From: JBDHTS01 sp039808845
Lineage (GTDB): Bacteria; Pseudomonadota; Alphaproteobacteria; Micavibrionales; Micavibrionaceae
DNA: 39,359 bases
Direction: 5' to 3'
Assembly: GCA_039808845.1 (NCBI GenBank)
Contig: JBDHTS010000009.1
Coordinates: forward strand, 1 to 39,359
Below, piece after piece: positions 1 to 8,485 of the stretch. The notes under the pieces were generated by a model. It was not told the DNA's origin, ran no database searches, and worked only from the letters and a program-made list of their open reading frames with translations. Position 1 is the first letter of the stretch, and every line of letters begins with the position of its first letter. The position numbers and the translations under genes were made by a program.

Positions 1-588
1 GCGGTGGACCAGCACCTCGATGGAATTGGCGGATCCCGTTTCGCCGTAGCTGTAGAGGCGGCTTTCGATGCGTTCCTTGGGCAGAACCTGGCCGGCGGAG
101 CGCAAAAGCTGTTCCAGCAGGTCGGATTCCCGGCGCGTCATGTGCACGGCGGTCCCCTGGACGAAGGCTTCCCGGCTTTCGGCGTTGAAGGACAGGTTGC
201 CCGCCTCCAGCCTCGTTCCCAGCGACTGGCCGGGGCGGCGGAGCAGGGCGCGGACGCGGGCCGCCAGCTCCTCGATCGCGAAAGGCTTCACCAGATAGTC
301 GTCGGCGCCGCCGTCCAGGCCCTTCACGCGATCCTCCAGCGAATCGCGGGCGGTCAGAATGATGACGGGGACGTTGCGGTTGCCGCGCCGGAAATCGGCG
401 AGCAGGGACAGGCCGTCGCGGTCCGGCAGGCCGAGATCGAGGATGACGAGATCGTAGCTCTGGCTCGTGAACGTGGCCAGGGCCTCCGCCGCCGTCATGG
501 CCGTGTCGCTTTCCAGGCCCGAATCACGGAGGCCCTTGCCGACATATTCGGCGAGGCGGGGGTTATCTTCGACGAGCAAAAGACGCAT
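1..588 (-). CDS. OmpR/PhoB-family response regulator (3' end outside window)
   Basis: Two-component response regulator: a receiver domain phosphorylated by a partner kinase controls a winged-helix DNA-binding domain. The minus-strand reading frame starts at the ATG at 588 (MRLLLVEDNPRLAEY) and stays open for 196 codons to the window edge. In the receiver I see the acidic pair E7/D8, the phosphoacceptor D51 in VILDLGLPDRDG, T79 and K101 in KPF. After about residue 120 comes the start of a trans_reg_C domain (MTRRESDLLEQLL; NSIEVLVHR), so only roughly 20-25 residues should be missing. The order and spacing resemble the QseB/TctD/PmrA branch, but the exact orthologue cannot be named. The cognate kinase is probably off the left edge. 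The upstream region is AT-rich and divergent to the gene at 958. Confidence 0.93.
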   Translation of the reverse strand, partial: MRLLLVEDNPRLAEYVGKGLRDSGLESDTAMTAAEALATFTSQSYDLVILDLGLPDRDGLSLLADFRRGNRNVPVIILTARDSLEDRVKGLDGGADDYLVKPFAIEELAARVRALLRRPGQSLGTRLEAGNLSFNAESREAFVQGTAVHMTRRESDLLEQLLRSAGQVLPKERIESRLYSYGETGSANSIEVLVHR

Positions 589-778
589 GATGGAAAGGAT
601 TTTACAGGCTGGGATCATAAAAAACAGGTTAAAAATGTCTTTACGGCGCGATTCCGCGTTAAAAAACTCAAGATATTTTTATTGTTTTTCAAAGTGTTGG
701 TATGGACAAGAAAATTGTGAAAAAAATCGGTTTTTGTAAGCTTCCTGTCAGGCCGGTTAGCTACACTGAAATCATAGG

Positions 779-864
779 GTTTTTTAAGAGCGCTTGCGCT
801 CTCAGTCCTCCTCAGATTGAAATCCTTAAGCTAGCCCGGCGCCACACCACGCCGGGCTTTTTCT
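779..864 (+). ncRNA. Possible small RNA ending in a strong terminator
   Basis: The 369 bp between the response regulator and the gene at 958 hold no convincing protein gene. A TACACT box near 771-776 could be a -10. It is followed by a perfect short hairpin (AGAGCGC-TT-GCGCTCT, 787-802) and then by a strong Rho-independent terminator at 833-864. A transcript of about 85 nt with a 5' hairpin, a linear CU-rich middle and a terminator has the shape of a trans-acting sRNA. There is no well-spaced -35 box and no recognised family, so this is a suggestion only. It could equally be the tail of a leader transcript. Confidence 0.25.
833..864 (+). terminator. Rho-independent terminator
   Basis: A 9-bp perfect GC-rich stem, AGCCCGGCG / CGCCGGGCT, with an 8-nt loop, is followed by TTTTCTTT. 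It lies upstream of the gene at 958, so it ends transcription coming from the 700-830 region rather than that of a known gene. Confidence 0.8.
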
Positions 865-957
865 TTGCCTGCAAAGCAAGAACGTAGCAGCGGAAAATTG
901 ACGTCCGTGCCGGGACTCTGTAAAACATCTCAAAAAAAAGTCCAACAGGGGTCCACG

Positions 958-1851
958 ATGGATGACGTTTCTGAAAAAATCCAATGTCTTGTTCAGCAAT
1001 GGGAGCAACATATTTCGCCTATGCTGCGTACCCATCGCAGCGAACGGGGGCAACAGCCGATCCGGTGGAGCGGCCGCCTGAAAGAAAGATTTGAAAGGGC
1101 ATATTTGGCGATTTTCGGCGTGGAAGATGGCCCTTTCCCTGATCCGGGCGCCATCCTGTTCAAGCGCGGGTCGGAATTTATCGACCGTCTTTTTCCATAC
1201 GTCCTGCCGCCTGCGGATTTGCGCATTCACATGCGGGGAAAAAGAATCCTGTCCAGAAGGGCGGAAGCTCTTCAGGGCGCCGAGGCCTTTTATGACTTGA
1301 CACTCAAGCTGCGAAGCCTTTTGAAGCAAACCGCGCTTCTGGACGCAAAAGAGGAACATGACGCGAACGGGATGATTTCGCAGAGCGCGAAATTGAACGA
1401 ACTGGCCTCTTGTCTGGAGGATTACGTGGTCGTCTTGGATAGAAAAGGGGCCAGGGCCGAAGCGCAGGCCCTTTTCGGGCATGTCCGGGTCATTCGGGAT
1501 CATGCTGTCAATTGCGGCGATCTGGCCGGCGAAGTCTCCTTTGCCGCGGACCGCTCCTTACATGCCAAGGTCTGCAATGATCTTTTTGCCGCAGATGCGG
1601 AAATGGAGCGTAGCGAGAGGATTGCCAAAGCGCTGCTGAATGAGTGTGAAAACGAACGGAATGATGCCCGCCATAATATGGAATACATACGCCTTGCCTT
1701 GCTGGAAGATTGCCATCCGTTCCTGACGGAAGCCATGTTCGCCGAGATTGAAGAGGTTTTGGGAATTCCCTATGCCGCAAGCGCGGCGCGCCTTCGTCCG
1801 TATCTTACAGGGGAATATATTGGCCATCTGAATTCACCCGCCGCGCCGTAA
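958..1851 (+). CDS. Hypothetical protein, 297 aa
   Basis: I do not recognise this protein. I chose the ATG at 958 (MDDVSEKIQ), which follows a purine-rich ACAGGGG about 8 nt upstream. The longer frame beginning at 865 would start inside the terminator stem and run through non-coding sequence. The product is soluble, with no signal peptide or membrane segment, and appears mostly helical. Charged amphipathic stretches run through the middle (LRSLLKQTALLDAKEEHD; CLEDYVVVLDRKGARAEAQ), and an acidic helix lies near residues 210-240. There are about four scattered cysteines but no metal-binding pattern. GC content is slightly below that of uvrB, which follows 38 bp downstream on the same strand, so the two could be co-transcribed. 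No function is proposed. Confidence 0.75.
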   Translation: MDDVSEKIQCLVQQWEQHISPMLRTHRSERGQQPIRWSGRLKERFERAYLAIFGVEDGPFPDPGAILFKRGSEFIDRLFPYVLPPADLRIHMRGKRILSRRAEALQGAEAFYDLTLKLRSLLKQTALLDAKEEHDANGMISQSAKLNELASCLEDYVVVLDRKGARAEAQALFGHVRVIRDHAVNCGDLAGEVSFAADRSLHAKVCNDLFAADAEMERSERIAKALLNECENERNDARHNMEYIRLALLEDCHPFLTEAMFAEIEEVLGIPYAASAARLRPYLTGEYIGHLNSPAAP

Positions 1852-1889
1852 GAGATTGCCAGCGCGGGCGGTTCTTTTATATTGATGCC

Positions 1890-3965
<2,076 letters not shown>

Positions 3966-4019
3966 TCCTTCGAAGCTTTAGCGCAGGAGGATGGATCTGG
4001 GGCTGGCGACGGAGCGGGG

Positions 4020-4048
4020 TTGACAAAACAAACCTATGATTTTATTCA
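4020..4048 (+). promoter_or_regulatory. Possible sigma-70 promoter for the AT-rich gene
   Basis: A perfect TTGACA lies at 4020-4025 and overlaps the displaced uvrB stop codon. A 17-nt spacer leads to TATTCA at 4043-4048, a weak -10. If real, transcription would start about at the ATG at 4055, giving a leaderless mRNA, which fits the absence of a Shine-Dalgarno sequence. The -10 match is poor. Confidence 0.35.
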
Positions 4049-4054
4049 ATAGAA

Positions 4055-6001
4055 ATGACAATAATATTTAGCTGTATTCCTAATGATGGTACGCCAGCAT
4101 TTATCGCAGCGGATATGCTCGTTTCTTCATCTAACGCTGATGAAAAATTTGATTTCCCTAGCGGGCGTAATCTCGAAGCTAAAGATCATAAGAAACTCTT
4201 AAATGAGCCTTTTCAGAAACTTTATGTATTGCATCCACATGTGGTTATTGCGATAGCGGGAGATAAACAAACCGCTCAAATTTTTTTTGATCGTATTCAA
4301 GATGAATATGATGGTTTACCAAAAGAATCTAATAATTTTATAGAAAAAATATCTTATATTTGGAAGGATATGCAGTGGATGAATCCCAATCTTAGAAAAA
4401 TTGCATTTACAATTTTATTGTATGATGAGATTTCTGAAAAAATTATTACTCATAGTGAAAATTGCAATTATATAGAATCCCTTATTGGTACTGTTTATCT
4501 GCAAGGGACAGGCTGTAGTCAGCTTGTAGAAAAATTAAATTATCTTGTTGAATCGGAGAGGTTATTAGGAGAAGCAATTCCTGATGATTTAAGCATATGT
4601 AGGGCAATGTCATTATGTTATGCCCTGTTTTCACAAGAATGTGTTGGTAATAAAGGCCATACACCATTAAAAGATGGTATAGGTTGGTACTACGAATTTG
4701 TATATTTTTGTAATAAAAGAAAATCTTTTCAGTATGTCGATAACATACTAGTTGCATTCTGGCCATTTTTTGTTACCGAACTCCCACATTTTGGTATTCA
4801 GTTTGGTCATCATCCAAGAGATGGTGAAGAAGAAAAAGAACATGATTTTAGAGTTTTTGAAAATAACTATAACGAAGATGGTATTGCAGTTCGTGCATAT
4901 AGTAACAAAATAAAGATCGATGAAGGTCATATAATGGCCTTAAAAGAATATCGAGCTCCAAGATTTTTAAAATCTTTGTATCCTATAGCCGAGCATCAAA
5001 AAGGGAAATTTGTATATAATTTTTGTTATCTTATCGGCAAAGAATTTTATCCATTTTTACCTAGTGGGTTTACGCATGTAGAGCGAACAGAAAAAAATGA
5101 ATGGATTAAAATAGATGATAACGATTCTGACGATAAGAAAATCATTATTAGAGGGCCAGTATATAAGGCAGTTCTTAGTAAGGTTCACGAATATTTCGAT
5201 AGCCGTTGGGTGAATTTTGATAAAAGAAAAATATATAATCTTTCTCATCAGAAAAATAATGAAAGGCATATGCGAGAGATTGCTCTCTGTATGCAAGATG
5301 GAAGTGAGCTAAGAAGGGTAGGCACGACACAATCTTTGTTACAATCTAGAGATTATTTTAAACGAGGTAAGTTCTTATCAAAAAAGTATGGTTTGAGATT
5401 TTATAGTGTGGAGTTTGGCTTTTTGGAGGGGACAGCGCTTGAGCTTATAAAAGAGGTTAATGAGGAATCATTATTAGAATATAGAAAACAAGCAGAAAAA
5501 CTGTTGCTCAAAGCTATGAATGAGTTTAAAAATATTATTCATATTACAAGATGGACTCAATCTATGAATAGTCTTGGAATCTTTTATACAAATGAACTTT
5601 TAAATGCAATAAAACTGGGAGAAACTGATATTGAAGAATTATACAACAAAGCAAAACATTTTTTTAGTGAGGCGGGTCGAATTCAAGAAAATATGAATAT
5701 GGTGGATGCAATAGCGACAACAAAATCAAACTTTGCTAAACTTCTTGGCATATCTGGGTACTTAGAAGAAGCTTTGAAAATTATTGATGAAGCGATTAAG
5801 TATGATCTCGAAAATAAAAAATGGTATCAATTGGCGCAGGCGCTAAATAAACGATCTTATATTTACAACAATATGTTTATAAAAAATGGAGAGCGAAGAT
5901 TTAAAGAGTTGGCAGAAAATGATAATATGGAAGCAGAAAAAATATTCAACTCTTTAGGATATTTTGATGTTGCTAAGCAGACAGCGTCTAGCCGTTTTTA
6001 G
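4055..6001 (+). CDS. AT-rich gene: proteasome-like (Ntn hydrolase?) N-terminus, helical-repeat C-terminus
   Basis: A 648-aa protein in DNA far more AT-rich than both flanks, rich in AAA, ATT and TTA codons, so almost certainly acquired. The N-terminus resembles a proteasome/HslV-type Ntn hydrolase: MTIIF places a Thr directly after the initiator Met, then comes FIAADMLVSSS (D20) and later QKLYVLHPHVVIAIAGDK (K55, then a glycine-ended strand). This matches the order of Thr1, Asp17 and Lys33 in proteasome beta subunits. Residues about 480-640 are helix pairs resembling TPR repeats (LLEYRKQAEKLLLKAMNEF; YLEEALKIIDEAIKYDL). The middle (about 180-470) is unrecognised. No signal peptide or membrane segment is seen. 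Fold and residue assignment are pattern recognition, not a database match. A lone AT-rich gene with an enzymatic head and a repeat tail would fit a defence or stress-sensing protein, which is inference. Confidence 0.8.
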   Translation: MTIIFSCIPNDGTPAFIAADMLVSSSNADEKFDFPSGRNLEAKDHKKLLNEPFQKLYVLHPHVVIAIAGDKQTAQIFFDRIQDEYDGLPKESNNFIEKISYIWKDMQWMNPNLRKIAFTILLYDEISEKIITHSENCNYIESLIGTVYLQGTGCSQLVEKLNYLVESERLLGEAIPDDLSICRAMSLCYALFSQECVGNKGHTPLKDGIGWYYEFVYFCNKRKSFQYVDNILVAFWPFFVTELPHFGIQFGHHPRDGEEEKEHDFRVFENNYNEDGIAVRAYSNKIKIDEGHIMALKEYRAPRFLKSLYPIAEHQKGKFVYNFCYLIGKEFYPFLPSGFTHVERTEKNEWIKIDDNDSDDKKIIIRGPVYKAVLSKVHEYFDSRWVNFDKRKIYNLSHQKNNERHMREIALCMQDGSELRRVGTTQSLLQSRDYFKRGKFLSKKYGLRFYSVEFGFLEGTALELIKEVNEESLLEYRKQAEKLLLKAMNEFKNIIHITRWTQSMNSLGIFYTNELLNAIKLGETDIEELYNKAKHFFSEAGRIQENMNMVDAIATTKSNFAKLLGISGYLEEALKIIDEAIKYDLENKKWYQLAQALNKRSYIYNNMFIKNGERRFKELAENDNMEAEKIFNSLGYFDVAKQTASSRF

Positions 6002-6068
6002 GGGCTAGGCGTTAATAATAAAGGCTGATTATTATCTACTCGTCATTGATTTATGGATGCCCAAGCCG

Positions 6069-6143
6069 CTTATCCTGCTTTTCGGGCAGACGGTGTAACC
6101 TTCAGGAACTTACAAGCTGCACATGGGACAGATAACGCTGGTA
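6069..6143 (-). pseudogene. Degenerate copy of the zinc-ribbon microprotein gene
   Basis: On the minus strand this stretch aligns along its length with the intact zinc-ribbon gene at 6525-6611. The frame reads SVICPMCSL-stop-VPEGYTVCPKSR where the intact gene reads SVTCPVCGLQIPEGSTVCPKCG. The start codon is lost, there is an in-frame TAA, and the fourth cysteine has become serine. It lies 68 bp after the AT-rich gene, so that gene has disturbed copies of host sequence on both sides. Confidence 0.75.
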
Positions 6144-6215
6144 AGAATGCCCATCTTTGCCTGGTTACGCCTGAACTCACCTCATAACAAAACCCGCCTC
6201 CACCGAAAACCATGC

Positions 6216-6221
6216 TATACT
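6216..6221 (+). promoter_or_regulatory. Extended -10 element (TGCTATACT)
   Basis: TATACT at 6216-6221 is preceded by TG at the extended -10 position (TGCTATACT). No good -35 is visible. The predicted start near 6228 lies only about 12 nt before a strong terminator hairpin, with the small gene at 6304 beyond it. Confidence 0.45.
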
Positions 6222-6239
6222 CCTCCCATCACTACACAT

Positions 6240-6266
6240 GCGGCCGCATTGCGGGCCGCTTTTTTT
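6240..6266 (+). terminator. Rho-independent terminator or attenuator before the small gene at 6304
   Basis: GCGGCC / GGCCGC stem with an 8-nt loop followed by seven T. It stands between the -10 element at 6216 and the ribosome site of the gene at 6304. It therefore either ends a very short transcript or acts as an attenuator. It could also terminate read-through from the AT-rich gene. Confidence 0.7.
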
Positions 6267-6303
6267 ATGCCTGGGTTCAAAGCACAGGCCAGAGGAGGGG
6301 CGT

Positions 6304-6513
6304 ATGAACGATCATTTCGAATGCGGCACGCACGATCTCAAATGCAATATATCGCGCTATCTGCAGTGGCTGGAGGAGGATAAGTATAAGGCGATCATCG
6401 TCAAGTGCGTTCGGCGCAGGGTCGGGATCCTGCTGTCCCTCGACCGCTTGGCCCGGCAGAGCGAACAGCGTGCCGCGCAGAACATGCCGGACTTAGTCCG
6501 GAATTCGGACTAG
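6304..6513 (+). CDS. Small hypothetical protein, 69 aa
   Basis: The start is the ATG at 6304, behind a strong Shine-Dalgarno sequence (AGAGGAGGGG, 5-7 nt spacing). The product is basic and soluble: MNDHFECGTHDLKCNISRYL, then a short linker and a strand-rich stretch (YKAIIVKCVRRRVGILLSL). A helix followed by a hairpin of this length loosely recalls the N-terminus of Phd/YefM antitoxins, but no toxin gene is adjacent, so I do not assign that function. The last codons overlap two small palindromes (CCGGACTTAGTCCGG at 6488-6502 and AGTCCG...CGGACT at 6497-6513), which may help terminate the transcript although only a weak T-run follows. Confidence 0.6.
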   Translation: MNDHFECGTHDLKCNISRYLQWLEEDKYKAIIVKCVRRRVGILLSLDRLARQSEQRAAQNMPDLVRNSD

Positions 6514-6524
6514 CTTTATCGCTT

Positions 6525-6611
6525 TCAAACCCCCTTATTCCCGCATTTCGGGCAGACGGTGGAGCCTTCGGGGATTTGCAGGCCGCAGACGGGGCAGGTG
6601 ACGCTGTCCAT
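6525..6611 (-). CDS. Zinc-ribbon microprotein, 28 aa
   Basis: A very short gene: MDSVTCPVCGLQIPEGSTVC followed by PKCGNKGV. Two CxxC knuckles (C6/C9 and C20/C23) would bind one zinc ion. It is real rather than chance for three reasons. AGGAG lies 7 nt before the ATG at 6611. A consensus EcfG-type promoter lies 30 bp further upstream. A decayed second copy exists at 6069-6143, so the sequence has been carried as a unit. An in-frame ATG at 6617 is possible but too close to the Shine-Dalgarno. It is transcribed divergently from the SYLF gene at 6743. The function is unknown; small zinc ribbons of this kind may act as binding partners. Confidence 0.65.
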   Translation of the reverse strand: MDSVTCPVCGLQIPEGSTVCPKCGNKGV

Positions 6612-6642
6612 TTTCATTCTCCTGTTTCGTTCGAGCCTGACA

Positions 6643-6667
6643 AACGCAGCGGTGCGGGTTTCGTTCC
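6643..6667 (-). promoter_or_regulatory. EcfG-type (general stress) promoter for the zinc-ribbon gene
   Basis: On the minus strand GGAAC (6667-6663), a 16-nt spacer, then CGTT (6646-6643), the consensus of alphaproteobacterial EcfG/SigT promoters. It lies about 30 bp before the ATG at 6611. Confidence 0.6.
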
Positions 6668-6682
6668 GCGCCTGGCGCCCGT

Positions 6683-6707
6683 GGAACGGAAAACCGCTTC
6701 GTTTGTT
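6683..6707 (+). promoter_or_regulatory. EcfG-type promoter for the SYLF gene
   Basis: GGAAC (6683-6687), 16-nt spacer, TGTT (6704-6707), about 35 bp before the ATG at 6743. It lies back to back with the similar promoter on the other strand. The first -10 base departs from the consensus C. Confidence 0.5.
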
Positions 6708-6742
6708 CGCCTCGTGCAATGTTTTGAAAAAGGAGAGAACCC

Positions 6743-7315
6743 ATGAAAAAACTTCTATGCATGCTCGCGGTGCTGTTCGTGCTGCCCATGACGGCGAACG
6801 CCGCCGATGTGGCGGGGCAGAAGGCGTCCATCCTGAAAATGCGCGACGAGACGCTGGCGCGCCTCTACAAGGAACGGCCCGAGGCGCAAAAGGACGTTGA
6901 AAGCGCCCTCGGCTATGCCGTGTTCACCAGTGGCAGCCTGGCGCTGTTCTATATCAGCGCGGGCTACGGCCACGGCGTGGCGCATGACAAAATCGCCAAC
7001 ACCGACACCTTCATGCAGATGGCGGAAGGCGGCGTGGGCCTCGGCCTCGGCGCGAAGGATGCCCGCACGATCTTCGTGTTCCATGACGCGAAAGCCTTCA
7101 ACGACTTCAAAACCACGGGCCTGGACCTGACCGGCAAGGCGGACGCCGCCGCGAAAGTCGGTGAAAAAGGCGCCGCCGTCGGCGGCGCGGCGGACATTCT
7201 GCCCGGCGTGCGCGTGTACCAGCTGACCAATACCGGCCTGATGGCGCAGGCAATGGTGCAGGGCACGAAATACTGGGTGGACGAGGAACTGAACGCCGCC
7301 CCTGCGGTTCAGTAA
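6743..7315 (+). CDS. Secreted SYLF (Ysc84) domain lipid-binding protein
   Basis: A 190-aa exported protein. The signal peptide is MKKLLCMLAVLFVLPMTANA with cleavage after ANA. The rest is a SYLF/Ysc84 domain: an N-terminal helix (ILKMRDETLARLYKERPEAQ), then the glycine-rich core typical of the family (ALGYAVF; YGHGVAHDK; GGVGLGLGAKDARTIFVFHD), and a C-terminal strand region (VRVYQLTNTGLMAQ; KYWVDEELN). SYLF domains bind phosphoinositides in eukaryotes; bacterial members are periplasmic or lipoproteins of unclear role. The start has an AGGAGAG ribosome site. An EcfG-type promoter upstream suggests stress induction, which fits the cell-envelope genes that follow. Two terminators lie downstream. 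Confidence 0.9.
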   Translation: MKKLLCMLAVLFVLPMTANAADVAGQKASILKMRDETLARLYKERPEAQKDVESALGYAVFTSGSLALFYISAGYGHGVAHDKIANTDTFMQMAEGGVGLGLGAKDARTIFVFHDAKAFNDFKTTGLDLTGKADAAAKVGEKGAAVGGAADILPGVRVYQLTNTGLMAQAMVQGTKYWVDEELNAAPAVQ

Positions 7316-7327
7316 GCGAAACGGCAG

Positions 7328-7352
7328 GAGTCATGCGCAGGCATGACTCTTT
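7328..7352 (+). terminator. Terminator after the SYLF gene
   Basis: Perfect 9-bp stem GAGTCATGC / GCATGACTC with a 4-nt loop, followed by only three T. It is placed 13 bp after the SYLF stop codon. Confidence 0.6.
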
Positions 7353-7393
7353 GCATTTCCGGCGGGAAACATGATATCGCTCTCCCGTTGCGC

Positions 7394-7430
7394 AAAAGCG
7401 GCCTTCCTTTGAGGGAAGGCCGCTTTTTTT
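7394..7430. terminator. Strong bidirectional terminator
   Basis: A 14-bp perfect stem, AAAAGCGGCCTTCC / GGAAGGCCGCTTTT, with a 6-nt loop. T-runs on one side and A-runs on the other let it serve both the SYLF gene (plus) and the convergent small gene at 7513 (minus). Confidence 0.85.
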
Positions 7431-7512
7431 AATATGATACAGCCGCGAGTTGCGCTTGCGGCTCCGGGTTCCCGCCTTCGCGGGGATGGCGAGGAAAAAA
7501 GCGATCCGCCTG

Positions 7513-7683
7513 TCAGTGGCGGCGGTTTTTCGGACCGACCGTGGGCGAGTCGATTTCGCCCTTGATGGCGCCGGGGTCGTTGCTGGCCTGTTCCGTTTCC
7601 TTGTCCAGCATGGACTTGACGGCGGGGTTGTTCACGCCGCTGCCCTTTTCGCCCTGGATGCGTTCTATTTTCTGCTTGTCCAT
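7513..7683 (-). CDS. Small hydrophilic protein, 56 aa
   Basis: MDKQKIERIQGEKGSGVNNP is followed by a charged, disordered-looking stretch ending in PKNRRH. It starts 12 nt after the stop of the outer-membrane protein gene, with GGAGAA 6 nt before the ATG at 7683, so it is the second gene of that operon and probably under the same EcfG-type promoter. The composition (glycine, lysine, aspartate, no hydrophobic core) resembles small general-stress proteins, but I recognise no family. The strong terminator at 7394-7430 closes the operon. Confidence 0.65.
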   Translation of the reverse strand: MDKQKIERIQGEKGSGVNNPAVKSMLDKETEQASNDPGAIKGEIDSPTVGPKNRRH

Positions 7684-7694
7684 AGTGGTTCTCC

Positions 7695-8393
7695 TTAGAA
7701 GTGATAGGCGACGCCGAGGCGCAGGTCGTTCTCGTCGAGATCGACGCCGTCATGCTCGCCGTACCAGACATGGGAATAGTCGAGGCGGACGCCGACATCC
7801 TTATAGGCCACGACTTCCGATCCGATGCCAAGCTCGAAGCCGTCGTAGTTGCGGCTGTGCGAACCGGCGGCCGTCGAGGTTTCATACTGCGCGTTGCGGT
7901 AGCCGACGATGCCATAGGGTTTCAGGTCCAGCGGCATCATCTGGTTGACAAAGGACAGGCCGGGCCGGAAGCTGATGCCCCATTCGTGGTTTTTCTCGGA
8001 ATGGACTTCCGCGCCGCCGACGGTCGTGTCGTCGTCCGCGTCGGACCAGGCGAAATGGCCTTCCAGCGAGCCGTTGATGCCGAGGCCGATCGTGCGGTCC
8101 AGCAGCGTGTCCATGGAATAGCCGGCGAACAGGCCGTAATCGCCGCCGTTGATATCGGGATCCGGCGCGTTTTCCGTGTCGGCGTCCGTCCAGTCATAGC
8201 CGCCGAACGCACCCATATAGACGCCGGACAAGGGCGAGAGGGACGGCATTTCCGTCTTGCTTCTTTCCCATGTGCTTTGCGACTGATAGGTGCGGGTTGT
8301 CGTCTGCGCCGTCTGGCTTTGCGCGGCGGCGGAATGAACGCAGATGAAGCTTGCAAGCGCGGTGCAGGCAAGAAGGGAACGGGATCTGATCAT
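7695..8393 (-). CDS. Outer-membrane beta-barrel protein
   Basis: A 232-aa exported protein. The signal peptide is MIRSRSLLACTALASFICVH followed by SAAAQ. A short disordered threonine/glutamine-rich linker leads into alternating beta strands (VYMGAFGGYDWTDAD; YGLFAGYSMD; LKPYGIVGYRNAQYE) and a final strand ending in phenylalanine (DLRLGVAYHF), the usual BamA recognition end. This matches the 8-stranded outer-membrane protein beta-barrel (OmpW/Opa-like) class. The start at 8393 has GGAGACC 6 nt upstream and opens directly on the signal peptide; the longer frame from 8414 adds seven residues without a ribosome site. An EcfG-type promoter lies 50 bp upstream. Confidence 0.88.
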   Translation of the reverse strand: MIRSRSLLACTALASFICVHSAAAQSQTAQTTTRTYQSQSTWERSKTEMPSLSPLSGVYMGAFGGYDWTDADTENAPDPDINGGDYGLFAGYSMDTLLDRTIGLGINGSLEGHFAWSDADDDTTVGGAEVHSEKNHEWGISFRPGLSFVNQMMPLDLKPYGIVGYRNAQYETSTAAGSHSRNYDGFELGIGSEVVAYKDVGVRLDYSHVWYGEHDGVDLDENDLRLGVAYHF

Positions 8394-8417
8394 GACGGTC
8401 TCCAGGAAACGCAAGTT

Positions 8418-8436
8418 GCACTTTTACGAAAAGTGC
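8418..8436. repeat. Inverted repeat in the 5' leader of the barrel gene
   Basis: GCACTTTT / AAAAGTGC, 8-bp perfect arms with a 3-nt loop. It falls in the predicted 5' untranslated region just after the expected transcription start, about 25 nt before the ATG at 8393. It may be a leader hairpin or an operator. No T-run follows, so it is not a terminator. Confidence 0.5.
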
Positions 8437-8442
8437 CTTGCT

Positions 8443-8467
8443 AACCAAGGAGGAGGGATTCGGTTCC
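8443..8467 (-). promoter_or_regulatory. EcfG-type promoter for the barrel gene operon
   Basis: On the minus strand GGAAC (8467-8463), 16-nt spacer, GGTT (8446-8443). Spacing is identical to the other three such elements in this window. It lies in the 92-bp gap after the glycosyltransferase gene. Confidence 0.5.
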
Positions 8468-8485
8468 GTCTCGACCTTTTTTAAC

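Noticed and set aside
4..720. 238-aa plus-strand frame at the left edge
   Set aside because: Antisense to the response regulator, whose receiver motifs (D51, T79, K101) are on the minus strand.
6123..6383. 86-aa plus-strand frame
   Set aside because: It runs through the dead zinc-ribbon copy, the terminator and the start of the 6304 gene in another frame, and has no ribosome site.
6304..6513. Phd/YefM-type antitoxin
   Set aside because: Only a loose helix-strand resemblance, and no toxin gene beside it.
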